NCBI GenBank assembly: GCA_016182965.1
Contig: JACPFM010000104.1
Coordinates: 1-64,000 of the forward strand
Direction: 5' to 3'
Length of the DNA stretch: 64,000 bases
DNA from: Deltaproteobacteria bacterium
GTDB taxonomy: Bacteria; Myxococcota_A; Polyangia; Polyangiales; JADJMO01
Shown: piece after piece, positions 1 through 7,791 of the stretch
Position numbering within the stretch: the first letter of the stretch is position 1
Layout of the letters: every line of letters begins with the position of its first letter
Translations under genes and position numbers: made by a program
Notes under the pieces: model-generated
The model's input: the letters and a program-made list of their open reading frames with translations, nothing else
What the model was told of the DNA's origin: nothing
The model's database searches: none

Positions 1-65
1 CGCTGACCGCTGCCGCCGCCGCTCACGCTTCCGCTCCCGCGCCCGCTACCGCTGCCGCTGCCGCG
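1..65. repeat. Degenerate CCGCTx hexamer tract
   Basis: The left edge is a low-complexity run in which CCGCT or GCCGCT recurs every six or so bases (positions about 5 to 62). It is open in several frames only because of its composition, and no protein-like reading was recognised. It may be the end of a longer array cut by the window edge. Confidence 0.4.
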
Positions 66-113
66 TACCGCGGCCCATCGCTCGAAGTATGCGGACACTT
101 CCGGCCGGCGGTA

Positions 114-174
114 CTAGCACCGCGCGTCGTCAGGCGCGGTCAGCCGGCGGCGGCAGCCGTCACTGGCTGTCGCA
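114..174. repeat. Left copy of an imperfect ~60-bp direct repeat
   Basis: CTAGCACCGCGC at 114-125 and CGTCACTGGCTGTCGCA at 158-174 reappear in the same order and orientation at 2085-2096 and 2123-2139 (one mismatch in the second block). The spacing is 44 versus 38 bp between block starts. The two copies bracket the decayed transposase and the PH-like membrane protein gene. Whether they are remnants of an element end or a chance family of intergenic repeats is not clear. Confidence 0.45.
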
Positions 175-429
175 CAAGCGGGCATCGCGGAGTGGCGGCG
201 GTCAGCGGCGAGGCGCGAGGACCTGTGTGCGGACGCGGCGCGCGAATGGGGCGTGGTCGGCGCCTCAGAATCAGACCGGGGACGTGCGTGACCTCTCTTC
301 GTCCCCCGCTCGATCGCTGCAAGAAATCGAGCTCCTACCGCGGAGGTGCGACGCCCTGCCAGCCAACGCGCAGCAGCCATGACCCGGGCGCCGCCACCAG
401 CGGTACGACGAGCGACGAGAACGGATCGG

Positions 430-831
430 CGCCCGCATGGGTCCACGGTGAGGCCGCGCCGCGCGCGGTGCGAGGCGCGGTTGCCGAACACGGCCGAGCG
501 CGCGCATGACGCCGTTGATGCCGCGCGCGACGCGCGAGAGCAGCGCACGCAGCCCGTTGCTCATGCCGCGGCGGTGATCGGCCTCGACGATCAGATGGAG
601 ATGGTCGTGCTGCACCGAGAAGTGAACGACGCGGAAGTCGGCTCTACCGCGCGCGAGCCGGAGTGCCACACGCGCGGCCGGGCGACGTGCGGAAGGCCCG
701 TGCCGCGGCGCACGCCGCCCTTCGGACGGCCTGCGCCGAGACGACGTCCTCCCCACGTGTTCGGGAATCTCAGCTCCTGCTGCTGCGCGCGCCATGCATC
801 TTGAATAGTGGCGGAGCAGGTACGCGACCAA
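430..831 (-). pseudogene. Decayed REP-associated tyrosine transposase (RAYT, Y1/HUH family)
   Basis: The minus-strand reading from 831 carries an N-terminal PRH..RRPAARVALRL-like stretch, then FRVVHFSVQHDHLHLIVEA, which matches the HUH (His-x-His) motif of IS200-like/REP-associated transposases. The family-typical amphipathic segment (LRALLSRVARGINGVM) follows. At about 490 the reading shifts frame: after ALGRV the match continues one frame over as GNRASHRARRGLTVDPCG (to about 430). Compared with the family as I know it, about 25 to 30 residues between these blocks are missing, which is where the catalytic Tyr (ADRYHA-like segment) should be. The rest of the C-terminus is unrecognisable. The gene is therefore broken by at least one frameshift and one deletion. 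Intact relatives mobilise or shape REP hairpins, and hairpin pairs of that sort occur at 48763-48929. Recognition is from motif memory, without alignment. Confidence 0.65.
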
Positions 832-968
832 CGCGACGACTCGGACCGCTGACGTAGAATGTCCGCGTCGCCTGTCGCTCGAGGCGCAGTGACACAGCGC
901 TCACGCCCCGCGAGCCCGGGCGCGTTCGCGTTCGCGTTCGCGAGCGTCCGCGTTCGCTTGGTCTCTCG
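832..968. other. Short intergenic stretch with GTTCGC repeats
   Basis: Between the transposase remnant and the next stop codon the sequence holds a CGTTCG-type hexamer run at about 921-958 (GCGTTC three times in tandem, then two looser copies). No gene or hairpin terminator was recognised. Confidence 0.4.
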
Positions 969-2075
969 TCAGGCAGACGCCCGATCGAGGTCCTGCAGCG
1001 CCTCGTCGAGGGCACCGTCGTCGGCGTCCACTCGCTCGAGGACGACGCGGAGCGGCGGAATCGTGGAGTGCTCCGCGACGGCGCGGAGGCGTGCGCGTGC
1101 CTCGTCGTCCGACGCCGACAGCACGACGGCGGCGCGTGCGCGGATCGGGGCCGGCGTCGAGGGCGTCTCGACGATGCGAAGCAACGTCTCGCGATCGATT
1201 CCGGTTTGGCGGAACGTCTCTGGACGATCGCCGAGGGTGCGCAGCTCCGCGGCCTTGCGTCCGGCGAGCAGATGCTCGGCGTTCGCGTTCGGGACTGCGT
1301 CGCGCTCGCGCGTGATCTCGGCGATGCGCGTCCGGAAGGCGCCTGCGTCCCACTCCGACATCCACAGCTCGAGGGGCCATCCACCGTCATGCGCGACGCG
1401 GACCAGGACTCCGCCCCGGCGCTCCTCGGCCACGGTGGCCTGGCGGATCGAGGAGAGGGGCAGGTGCATGGTTCGGAAGAACCGGCGCACGCACACGCCG
1501 TCCGGACCGACGTCGACGCGATTGGCGGCGGACGCCAACGCTGCGAGGGCGTACGCCGAGCAGACCAGGCCACCCCCCGCCCATCCTCCGAATGCGAAGG
1601 CGAAGTTGGTGACGAGGTTGAGGCCGAAGTGGAAGGCGTGGGTGTGCAGAACGCGGAGCGTGAGCCGGAAGCTGTCCCGCACGCGTCGAGAGTCGAGCCG
1701 TAGCTGCTCGACGATGAGCCCGGCGTCGTCGGCGGATGTCATCCGGAAACGGAGCGGCGGCCTGAGCTGTCCGCGTCGTATGTCGAGGAAGATCCAACCG
1801 TCCATCGGGACCACGCGCGCTCGCCGCAGCTGGCTGATCGGGAAGCGCTTTGCTCCGAACGTGATCCCGTCCGCCCCCGCCTCGAGGGAGTCTTCTTCGC
1901 ACGCAGCGTTCGGCGCGCGCACGCCGGACCACACGAGCAAGATGGCGAGCGAGAGCCCGAACGCGGCGAGCCCCAATGTTTCCGGGCCGCCCCGCACGGC
2001 CAGCGCGGCGAACACGATGCAGCCGATGGCGAGCGCGACCCGCCACGAAGCGATCCCGAGCCGCGTCGCGTGCAC
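969..2075 (-). CDS. Hypothetical membrane protein with PH-like segments
   Basis: A 368-residue protein of unknown function. Two adjacent hydrophobic helices lie at about residues 11-27 and 34-52, and a second pair at about 147-186 (FHFGLNLVTNFAFAFGG and GLVCSAYALAALASA). After each helix pair comes a soluble stretch with alternating strands (ITFGAKRFPISQLRRARVV; VCVRRFFRTMHLPLSSI) that looks like the PH-like domains of bacterial membrane proteins. That resemblance is inference. The last 100 residues are helical and Arg/Glu/Asp-rich (DDEARARLRAVAEH). GC at third positions is high throughout, which supports a real gene. It stands alone on this strand, and no strong ribosome site is visible upstream of the ATG at 2075. 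Confidence 0.8.
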   Translation of the reverse strand: MHATRLGIASWRVALAIGCIVFAALAVRGGPETLGLAAFGLSLAILLVWSGVRAPNAACEEDSLEAGADGITFGAKRFPISQLRRARVVPMDGWIFLDIRRGQLRPPLRFRMTSADDAGLIVEQLRLDSRRVRDSFRLTLRVLHTHAFHFGLNLVTNFAFAFGGWAGGGLVCSAYALAALASAANRVDVGPDGVCVRRFFRTMHLPLSSIRQATVAEERRGGVLVRVAHDGGWPLELWMSEWDAGAFRTRIAEITRERDAVPNANAEHLLAGRKAAELRTLGDRPETFRQTGIDRETLLRIVETPSTPAPIRARAAVVLSASDDEARARLRAVAEHSTIPPLRVVLERVDADDGALDEALQDLDRASA

Positions 2076-2084
2076 GCGACAGTT

Positions 2085-2139
2085 CTAGCACCGCGCCTGC
2101 TGTGCGATCATGCGGCGGCGTTCGTCACCGGCTGTCGCA
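2085..2139. repeat. Right copy of the imperfect direct repeat
   Basis: CTAGCACCGCGC (2085-2096) and CGTCACCGGCTGTCGCA (2123-2139) repeat the blocks found at 114-125 and 158-174. This copy starts 10 bp upstream of the minus-strand start at 2075 and fills much of the 2076-2288 intergenic region, where nothing else was recognised. Confidence 0.45.
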
Positions 2140-2288
2140 TCACCGAATCGAGGTGCTGCGGTCGCCCTCGGAGCCAGGGTGGTCATTTCGACGGACGCCT
2201 CTGGTGGGTTTGCGGCGTTGATCGACGACAAGCGCAAACGTAAGCTCCGTGTTCGGGCGCCTCGTGAGGCCGGCCGGACAGAGGCATC

Positions 2289-2723
2289 ATGACTCGCAAG
2301 TTCCTCCCGTGCGTCGTCGCGTTCGCCATGATGGGGTGTTCAGATCCCGTGTCCCCGACGGCGACCGATGGCGGCTCCTCGACCGGCGGCGACCCGTGCA
2401 AGCTCGCGGCTGGTCGTTATCAGATCGTCTACACATCGGCGGGCGGAGCGTGCTCCGCGCCGGCGCCGTCGACGTTCGAGTACGACGGCAGCGACCTCTC
2501 GGCCGATGCGCGATCGAGCTCCGACTGCAAGGTGACGGAGAACGCCGCGACCTGCACGATCTCGCACCGCTGCACGACCTACCTCGCGGGTTACAAGAAC
2601 GAGTCGTACTACTCCTTCTCGACGAAGACCCTTCGTGGCTCGAGCAGCTCGTCTTCGACGCCGATGTCGGGGTCCGGGTACTCGACCTCGTGCAGCCTGA
2701 CCTTCGAGTGGCGAAAGCTCTAG
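2289..2723 (+). CDS. Small Cys-containing lipoprotein
   Basis: A 144-residue protein with a lipoprotein signal: basic MTRK, a hydrophobic core and the lipobox-like AMMGC with Cys at residue 17. The mature part begins with a Ser/Thr/Gly/Asp linker (SDPVSPTATDGGSS) and continues as a compact, strand-rich domain with six further cysteines and a Ser-rich loop (SSSSSSTP). It probably sits at the envelope. No family is recognised. The stop codon TAG at 2721 lies inside an 11-bp sequence that is duplicated across the adjoining MITE-like insertion, so the end of the gene may have been a target site. Start at the ATG of 2289 because it gives the signal peptide. Confidence 0.75.
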   Translation: MTRKFLPCVVAFAMMGCSDPVSPTATDGGSSTGGDPCKLAAGRYQIVYTSAGGACSAPAPSTFEYDGSDLSADARSSSDCKVTENAATCTISHRCTTYLAGYKNESYYSFSTKTLRGSSSSSSTPMSGSGYSTSCSLTFEWRKL

Positions 2724-2727
2724 CTGG

Positions 2728-2884
2728 AGGCTGTCGCTTGCCCTCACCGAACCCTCTCCCGGTGGGCCCGGTGGGAGAGGGCTCGAGAATTCCTGCTCTT
2801 CTGGGCCCCTCTCCCTCTGGGAGAGGGGGCGGGGTGAGGGCAAATTGCCCGCGAGCGCAGCGAGCGGGCGGTCTTCCGCAACAG
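2728..2884. mobile_element. MITE-like insertion with nested inverted repeats and 11-bp flanking duplication
   Basis: About 157 bp lie between two copies of GCTCTAGCTGG (2717-2727 and 2885-2895), which looks like a target-site duplication. Inside, an outer inverted repeat TTGCCCTCACC (2738-2748) pairs with GGTGAGGGCAA (2833-2843). It encloses two CCCTCTCCC/GGGAGAGGG hairpins at about 2753-2784 and 2806-2828. A further GCCCGC/GCGGGC hairpin follows at about 2846-2869. There is no coding capacity. The class resembles small non-autonomous elements with CCCTCACCC ends that I associate with many GC-rich genomes. The family assignment is inference, the repeats are visible. Confidence 0.6.
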
Positions 2885-3021
2885 GCTCTAGCTGGTAGTA
2901 AGTCCGCACCGGCATCACGAGCGCGGACCTCGTGTTCGGTCGCCGAAGAGCTTCGGCACTCATCGCATGCGTCGGTTGGAGCGAACGTCGCGCTCGTCAG
3001 CGTGACGCGGGACGCCCCGCG

Positions 3022-3855
3022 CTACACCCGCCCCCGGTAGTACGCGAGCTTCCGCGCGTGCGCGCGCACCTTCGCCTCGAGCGCGCGCGCCTCGTCGTCG
3101 TCCATCGCCGGCCCGCGCGCGAGCGCCGCGTTGCGCGCGACCTCCTCGGGGCTGCCGCACCCGACGATCAAGACGTCGGCGGCCGAGCGCATCGCCCAGC
3201 GGAGACAATCGTCGGCGGCCAACCCCGCCTGCAGGAACATCCCGCCGCCCATCACCTTCATGCCGATGGTGGCGATGCCCCGCTGGCGAGCCTCCGGGAG
3301 CACGCGATCGAGGAAGCCGGTGAGCGCGCCCTCGACCACGTTGACCGGGAGCAGCACCGTGTCGACCGGCAGCTCGCGGATCGCGCGCAGGATCACGTCC
3401 GGATCGTGATGGCCGGTGACGCCGATGTGGCGCACGGTGCCCTGGCGCTTCGCCTCGACGAACGCGTCGAGCGCGCCGCCCGGGCGGGTGATCGTCGCGA
3501 GCTCTTCGTCGGTGCGCACGTCGTGGAGCTGCCAGAGATCGAGGTGGTCGACGCGCATGTTGGCGAGCGTCTCGGCGAGATCGCGCCGCGCGCCCGACGC
3601 GTCGCGCGAAGCGGACTTGCTCGCGAGGAACACGCGCGCGCGGGCCGCGCGATCTTCGCCCCACACGAGGCCGTGGTACCGCTCCGAGCCGGCGTACGCC
3701 TTGGCGCAGTCGAAGTAGCCGACGCCCTCGGCGAGCGCCGCGCGGATGACCGCGTTCGCTTCCGCCTCGCGGCCGAACGTGCGCAGCACGCCCTCGCCGC
3801 CGAGTCCGAACCGCAGCTTTTCCCCAAGTTGTGCGCGCGTCTGCACGTCGTCCAA
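3022..3855 (-). CDS. Aldo/keto reductase family oxidoreductase
   Basis: A 277-residue cytoplasmic protein of the NAD(P)H-dependent AKR superfamily. The catalytic tetrad can be read directly: Asp49 and Tyr54 in GVGYFDCAKAYAGSE, Lys80 in VFLASKS and His111 in LDLWQLHD. Later signatures fit the barrel: IGVTGHHDPDVI and the C-terminal VLIVGCGSPEEVARNAAL, where the cofactor phosphate loop is expected. It is slightly short for the family (usually 280 to 330), and the N-terminal barrel opening strands are brief. The substrate is unknown. It is divergent from recJ with only 48 bp between starts, so the two may share a promoter region. Confidence 0.9.
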   Translation of the reverse strand: MDDVQTRAQLGEKLRFGLGGEGVLRTFGREAEANAVIRAALAEGVGYFDCAKAYAGSERYHGLVWGEDRAARARVFLASKSASRDASGARRDLAETLANMRVDHLDLWQLHDVRTDEELATITRPGGALDAFVEAKRQGTVRHIGVTGHHDPDVILRAIRELPVDTVLLPVNVVEGALTGFLDRVLPEARQRGIATIGMKVMGGGMFLQAGLAADDCLRWAMRSAADVLIVGCGSPEEVARNAALARGPAMDDDEARALEAKVRAHARKLAYYRGRV

Positions 3856-3903
3856 TGTAGATCAAGCTGGCAGCGCCGCATCCAGCCGTGGTAGCCCGCG
3901 GTC

Positions 3904-5619
3904 GTGCAGCGCGCTTCCGCCTCCGGCTCCGCGGCCCGCTTGCGCGACGCGCTCGGCCTCACCCACTCCGTCGCTTCCGTGCTCGCGGCCCGCGGCCACG
4001 ACGATCCCGCGCGTACGCGCCGGTGGCTCGACCTGCGCCTCGCCGATCTCACGCCGCCCGAGCGGATGATCGATCGCGACGCCGCGTCCGAGCGCGTCGC
4101 CGACGCGGTCCGCCGCAAGGAGCGTGTGATCGTCTGCGGCGACTACGACGTCGACGGCATCACCAGCGCCGCCGTCGTCACCAGCGCCATCCGCGCGCTC
4201 GGCGGCGACGCGACGCCGCTCCTCGCCTCGCGGTTCGACGGCGGCTACGGCTTCTCCGATCGCGCGCTCCAGCGCGTGCTCGAGGCGAAGCCGACCCTGG
4301 TCGTCACCTGCGACTGCGGATCGAGCGATCACCCGCGGCTCGACGCGCTCCGCCGCGCCGGCATCGACGCGGTGGTCATCGATCACCACCTGGTGCCGCC
4401 GGAGCCGCTGCCGGTCGTCGCCTTCCTCAACCCGCACCGCCCCGAGTGCGGCTTCCCCTTCAAGGGCCTCGCCTCGTGCGGGCTCGCGCTGTCGCTCGCC
4501 GCCGCGGTTCGCGCGCGCCTCGCCGCGGCCCTCGATCTGCGGCCGCTCCTCGATCTCGTGGCGCTCGGCACCGTCGCCGACGTCGCCCCGCTCGAGGAGG
4601 ACAACCGCGCGCTGGTGAAGGCGGGCCTGGTGCGCATCGCCACGGCCCCGCGCGCGGGCATCGAGGCGCTTGCCGAGGTCGCGGGCGTCAAGCCGGGCGC
4701 GGCGATCTCCGGCGAGGACATCGGCTTCCGCTTCGCGCCCCGCATCAACGCGCCGGGGCGCCTCGGCTCTCCCGATCCGTCGCTGCAGCTGCTGCTCGCG
4801 AGCGATCGCGACGAGGCGCGCGCGCTCGCCGGCAAGCTCGAGCAGGACACCCGCGCCCGCCGCGAGATCGAGCGGAAGATCTTCGACGCGGCCGTGCAGC
4901 AGGTCGGCGAGACGGGGCAGATCGAGCGCCCCTCGATCGTCGTGGCCGCCGACGGCTGGAACGTCGGCGTGGTCGGCATCGTCGCCGCCCGCCTCGTCGA
5001 GCGCTTCGGCGTCCCGGTGATCGCGATCGGGCTCGACGGCGCGGAGGGCCGCGGCTCGGTGCGCGGTCCGGAGGGCTCTCGGCTGTACGACGCGCTCTCG
5101 CGATGTCGCGAGGCGCTCGTCGGGTTCGGCGGGCATCAGGCGGCGGCCGGGGTGCACGTCGCGGCGCGCGAGGTCGAGCGGCTGCGCGATCTGTTCGCCC
5201 AGGCGTGTGGCGATCTCGCCTCGGTCGATCCGGGGCTGGGCGAGGCCGGGCGCGGGTCGCACGTGCGCGGCCGCGTCGCCACCGCGTTCGAGGCCGCGCT
5301 CGATCCACGCGATGACCTCTGGTCCGTCATCGTCGATCTCGAGCGCCTCGAGCCGTGCGGTGAGCGAAACCGCGCTCCGACGTTCGGTGTCGTCGGCGCC
5401 GAGGTCCTCTCGGCCCGCGCCATGAAGGGCGAGCACCTCCGCCTCGCGCTGTCGTGGGAGGGGCGCGCGCTCGAGGCGTTCGGATACGGTCTCGCGCGCG
5501 AGGCACCGCAGGTTCGCAGCCGCATCGATCTGATCGGTCAGCTTCGCCGCGACGACTACCGTGGCCGCGGGGCCGTCGAGCTACGCATCGGGGCCATTCG
5601 GCCCCGGCCGACGGGCTGA
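3904..5619 (+). CDS. recJ: Single-stranded-DNA-specific exonuclease RecJ
   Basis: A 571-residue member of the DHH phosphoesterase superfamily. RecJ degrades single-stranded DNA 5' to 3' in recombination and mismatch/base-excision repair. Motif I is CGDYDVDGITS with Asp80, Asp82 and Asp84 as expected metal ligands. Then come the CDCGSSDH segment and the DHH triad in AVVIDHHLVPPE. GTVADVAPL and the family-typical INAPGRLGSP follow. The DHHA1 part is recognisable from WNVGVVGIVAARLVERFG and GFGGHQAAAGV, and an OB-like C-terminus ends the protein. Length matches bacterial RecJ (about 560 to 580). Start is a GTG at 3904. An upstream in-frame start is possible but brings no obvious ribosome site. 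Confidence 0.95.
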   Translation: MQRASASGSAARLRDALGLTHSVASVLAARGHDDPARTRRWLDLRLADLTPPERMIDRDAASERVADAVRRKERVIVCGDYDVDGITSAAVVTSAIRALGGDATPLLASRFDGGYGFSDRALQRVLEAKPTLVVTCDCGSSDHPRLDALRRAGIDAVVIDHHLVPPEPLPVVAFLNPHRPECGFPFKGLASCGLALSLAAAVRARLAAALDLRPLLDLVALGTVADVAPLEEDNRALVKAGLVRIATAPRAGIEALAEVAGVKPGAAISGEDIGFRFAPRINAPGRLGSPDPSLQLLLASDRDEARALAGKLEQDTRARREIERKIFDAAVQQVGETGQIERPSIVVAADGWNVGVVGIVAARLVERFGVPVIAIGLDGAEGRGSVRGPEGSRLYDALSRCREALVGFGGHQAAAGVHVAAREVERLRDLFAQACGDLASVDPGLGEAGRGSHVRGRVATAFEAALDPRDDLWSVIVDLERLEPCGERNRAPTFGVVGAEVLSARAMKGEHLRLALSWEGRALEAFGYGLAREAPQVRSRIDLIGQLRRDDYRGRGAVELRIGAIRPRPTG

Positions 5620-6021
5620 AGAATCACGGCTGCTGACCACCCGCGCGGGCCGACGCAGCGCCCGTGTCCCACGAACCGCTGGGTTCGGCCGAAATCGGGA
5701 GCGTTCTGTTCGTAGCGGGGCCGCGCCTAGCCGTTCCAGGAGTGGCCCCAGCGCGTACCCGGGTGCGCACCACTGTCGAGCCAGTCGTACGGACGAGCTC
5801 GAAGCGCGTTGCGCTTCATGGGTTCGAAAGCGTGATTCGACGGGTCGAGGTTGCCCCCGTCGCGTACGGCCGGGCCCGTTCCGAATCCGAACGAGGGACG
5901 GCTGTCTCCTACGGTACGGCCAATGCATCTCAACCACGTCGAACTCGGTGAACCGACTCGAGCCCCGCACGTCGAGGCCCGGCCCCTTCGCCGAAGCCCC
6001 GCCAAGACGGAGGAAATCCCG
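5620..6021. other. 402-bp intergenic region upstream of the KGG stress gene
   Basis: No convincing gene on the plus strand. On the minus strand a 30-codon reading, 5819 to 5727, has an unusual Trp-containing composition (PYDWLDSGAHPG, then RWGHSWNG before the stop) unlike the Arg/Ala-rich shadow frames around it; it is discussed as a finding. A GGTTCGAA at 5819 recalls a tRNA T-loop, but no acceptor or anticodon arms can be built. The promoter of the downstream stress gene must lie here, yet no clear -35/-10 pair was identified. Confidence 0.4.
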
Positions 6022-6345
6022 ATGACTCGCGAAGACGACAACCTGCACCCGGGCCACGAGCACGCTGGCGAGCACCACGGCGAGGTTGCACCTCCGCCCG
6101 CCCGCGTTGCAGAAGAGAAGGCTGCCGAGCAGCCGCGCAAGAAGGCGCGTCGCGGCTTCGCCGCGATGAGCCCCGAGAAGCAGCGAGAGATCGCCAGCCT
6201 CGGCGGCAAGGCTGCACACGCCAAGGGAACCGCGCACGAGTTCTCGCCGGAGGAGGCCCGAGAGGCCGGCCGGAAGGGCGGTCAGGCCGCGCAGCGGGCG
6301 CGCCAGGCCAAGCCCGAGGAAGCGGAGATCCCGACCAAGCACTGA
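6022..6345 (+). CDS. KGG-repeat general stress protein
   Basis: A 107-residue hydrophilic protein. The N-terminus is His/Glu-rich (DDNLHPGHEHAGEHHGE) and is followed by a basic patch. Two copies of the stress-induced KGG motif come next: GFAAMSPEKQREIASLGGKA and the degenerate FSPEEAREAGRKGGQAA. This motif (Pfam KGG, 'stress-induced bacterial acidophilic repeat') is found in small proteins induced by starvation, desiccation or osmotic stress; their biochemical role is unknown. Start chosen at the ATG of 6022 because GGAGG at 6010-6014 is correctly spaced. An upstream in-frame ATG at 5851 would add a non-conserved, Pro/Arg-rich leader without a ribosome site. The gene stands alone and is followed by a strong terminator. 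Confidence 0.85.
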   Translation: MTREDDNLHPGHEHAGEHHGEVAPPPARVAEEKAAEQPRKKARRGFAAMSPEKQREIASLGGKAAHAKGTAHEFSPEEAREAGRKGGQAAQRARQAKPEEAEIPTKH

Positions 6346-6430
6346 GTTCACCACCGCTCGACGCTGCGAGCCTTCACCGGCTCGAGCTCGAGTCATTTCC
6401 CCGCCGGGCGGGGCGCCCGATTGCATTCGG

Positions 6431-6475
6431 GAAAGACGGCGCGCGATTTCCGCATCGCGCGCTCCGTCTTTTTTG
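6431..6475 (+). terminator. Rho-independent terminator
   Basis: AAAGACGG (6432-6439) and the following GCGCGCGA pair with TCGCGCGC and CCGTCTTTT (to about 6474), with a loop of about 8 nt around TTTCCGCA. This leaves a long GC-rich stem followed by a run of six T on the plus strand. It lies about 90 bp after the KGG stress gene and would also separate it from the convergent yggS gene. The A-run on the other flank gives weak bidirectionality. Confidence 0.85.
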
Positions 6476-6523
6476 TCGCCACAAACGCAACTGCTGCGGT
6501 CGAGGCGCACGCAACGGATGCGA

Positions 6524-7210
6524 TCAGGTACGCGCAGTGCGTGCGCCGAAGATCGCAGTTCCTACGCGGACGATCGTCGCGCCCTCTTCGATGGCCACTT
6601 CGAGATCGTCGGTCATGCCCATCGAGAGCTCGGGCAGGCGTGCCGGACCGCCGTGCGCGTCGCGGATCGATCGCAGGAGATGATGAAACCTCCGCGAGCT
6701 TTCGGCATCGGGGGTCGGCGGCGGGATGGACATCAACCCGCGCAGGCGGAGCGACCCGATCGCCTCGATCGCCGAGAGCAGCGGCGCGAGATCGCCGGGC
6801 GCGACGCCTCCCTTCGACGCCTCGCCGCCGACGTTGACCTCGACGAGCACGTCGAGCGGCGCCTCGCGACCCTCGGCGCGCTTGCCCAGCTCGCGGGCCA
6901 GCCGCTCGCCGTCGACGGCGTGGACCATCTTGGCGATCTTCGCGACGACCTTCGCCTTGTTGGTCTGCAGCCGACCGACGAAGTGCCAGTCGAGATCCTT
7001 CAGGTGCGCGAGCGCCGCGTGCTTCGTCTCGAGCTCCTGCGCGTAGTTCTCGCCGAACGCGCGCTGGCCGGCCGCGTACGCCTCGGCGACGGCCTCGGCG
7101 GGCTTGGTCTTCGAGACGGCGAGCAGCTGGATCGAGGTGGGATCGCGCCCGGCGCGGGCCGCGGCGGCGGCGATGCGCGCGCGCACGTCGGCGAGGTTCT
7201 CGGCGATCAT
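6524..7210 (-). CDS. yggS: YggS family pyridoxal-phosphate homeostasis protein
   Basis: A 228-residue single-domain PLP-binding protein with the alanine-racemase-like barrel. It binds PLP and influences vitamin B6 and amino-acid homeostasis; no catalytic reaction is established for the family. Lys34 in LLAVSKTKPAE is the Schiff-base lysine. The other signatures are FGENYAQE, WHFVGRLQTNKAK, VNVGGEASKGG and the C-terminal LSMGMTDDLEVAIEEG followed by VRVGTAIFG. Length is normal (220 to 240). The ATG at 7210 overlaps the stop of the upstream lipoprotein gene (ATGA), so this is the last gene of a coupled operon with three Cys-rich lipoproteins, an unusual partnership. Confidence 0.93.
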   Translation of the reverse strand: MIAENLADVRARIAAAAARAGRDPTSIQLLAVSKTKPAEAVAEAYAAGQRAFGENYAQELETKHAALAHLKDLDWHFVGRLQTNKAKVVAKIAKMVHAVDGERLARELGKRAEGREAPLDVLVEVNVGGEASKGGVAPGDLAPLLSAIEAIGSLRLRGLMSIPPPTPDAESSRRFHHLLRSIRDAHGGPARLPELSMGMTDDLEVAIEEGATIVRVGTAIFGARTART

Positions 7211-7791
7211 GGCTCCTTCTCGCTCGCCGCCGCGCACGCCGCAACGGGGTGCGGCTCGGCACAGCTCCCGTCGCGCACGCACGTCGCGATGCCCGTCACG
7301 AGCTCCGGCCTGGCGACGGCGAGCGTCTTTCCCTGCGGCGAGTCGCGGAGCTTCGACGCGAGCGCCGTCGCGCACTCGTCGACGCTCTCGGTGCCCGGCT
7401 CGCAGCGCGCCGCGCGCTCGCACACCGCGCGCACCACCTCGGTGATCGCCGCCTTGCCGGCCTCCTTCGACCAACCCTCGAGCGTGGCCGTCCAGCACAG
7501 CGACACGAGCTGTCGGCGATCGGCGATCGGGCGCGCGTCGCAGCGCACGAGCTCGCGCTCGAGGCAGCTGGCGAACGCCGGCTGCACGCCCGGGCGCAGC
7601 CGAGCCTGATCGCGCGCGCACGACGGGGCGCAGCTCATCGGCGCGATGGCGCACTCGCCGAGCTGCTCGCAGACGCGCGCGCAGGCGTCCTCCTCCGTCG
7701 GCGCCGGCCGCGCGGGCGTCGCCGGGGGCCGCTCGACGCCGCACGACACGAGGACCATCGCGAGGCTCTTCAAGACGAGAAGGCGCCTCAC
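7207..7791 (-). CDS. Cys-framework lipoprotein, paralogue C
   Basis: A 194-residue lipoprotein whose signal ends LVSC with Cys17, followed by a Pro/Ala-rich linker. The body shows a cysteine framework shared with the next two genes: C-x3-C-x5-C-x6-C-x3-C near the start (CARVCEQLGEC), later C-x5-C-x9-C (CERAARCEPGTESVDEC), and C-x5-C near the end (CVRDGSC). The spacing suggests a conserved disulfide-bonded fold outside the cytoplasm; no known family is recognised. Start is the GTG at 7791, which overlaps the preceding stop (GTGA) and gives the signal peptide. The 3' end overlaps yggS. Translational coupling is likely throughout. Confidence 0.82.
   Translation of the reverse strand: MRRLLVLKSLAMVLVSCGVERPPATPARPAPTEEDACARVCEQLGECAIAPMSCAPSCARDQARLRPGVQPAFASCLERELVRCDARPIADRRQLVSLCWTATLEGWSKEAGKAAITEVVRAVCERAARCEPGTESVDECATALASKLRDSPQGKTLAVARPELVTGIATCVRDGSCAEPHPVAACAAASEKEP

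Noticed and set aside
3862-5436. A 524-codon minus-strand reading opposite recJ
   Set aside because: Shadow frame: no motif, Arg/Ala/Asp/Glu repeats, fully antisense to a well-supported recJ.
5811-5835. GGTTCGAA resembling a tRNA T-loop
   Set aside because: No acceptor stem, anticodon arm or CCA-compatible end can be formed around it.
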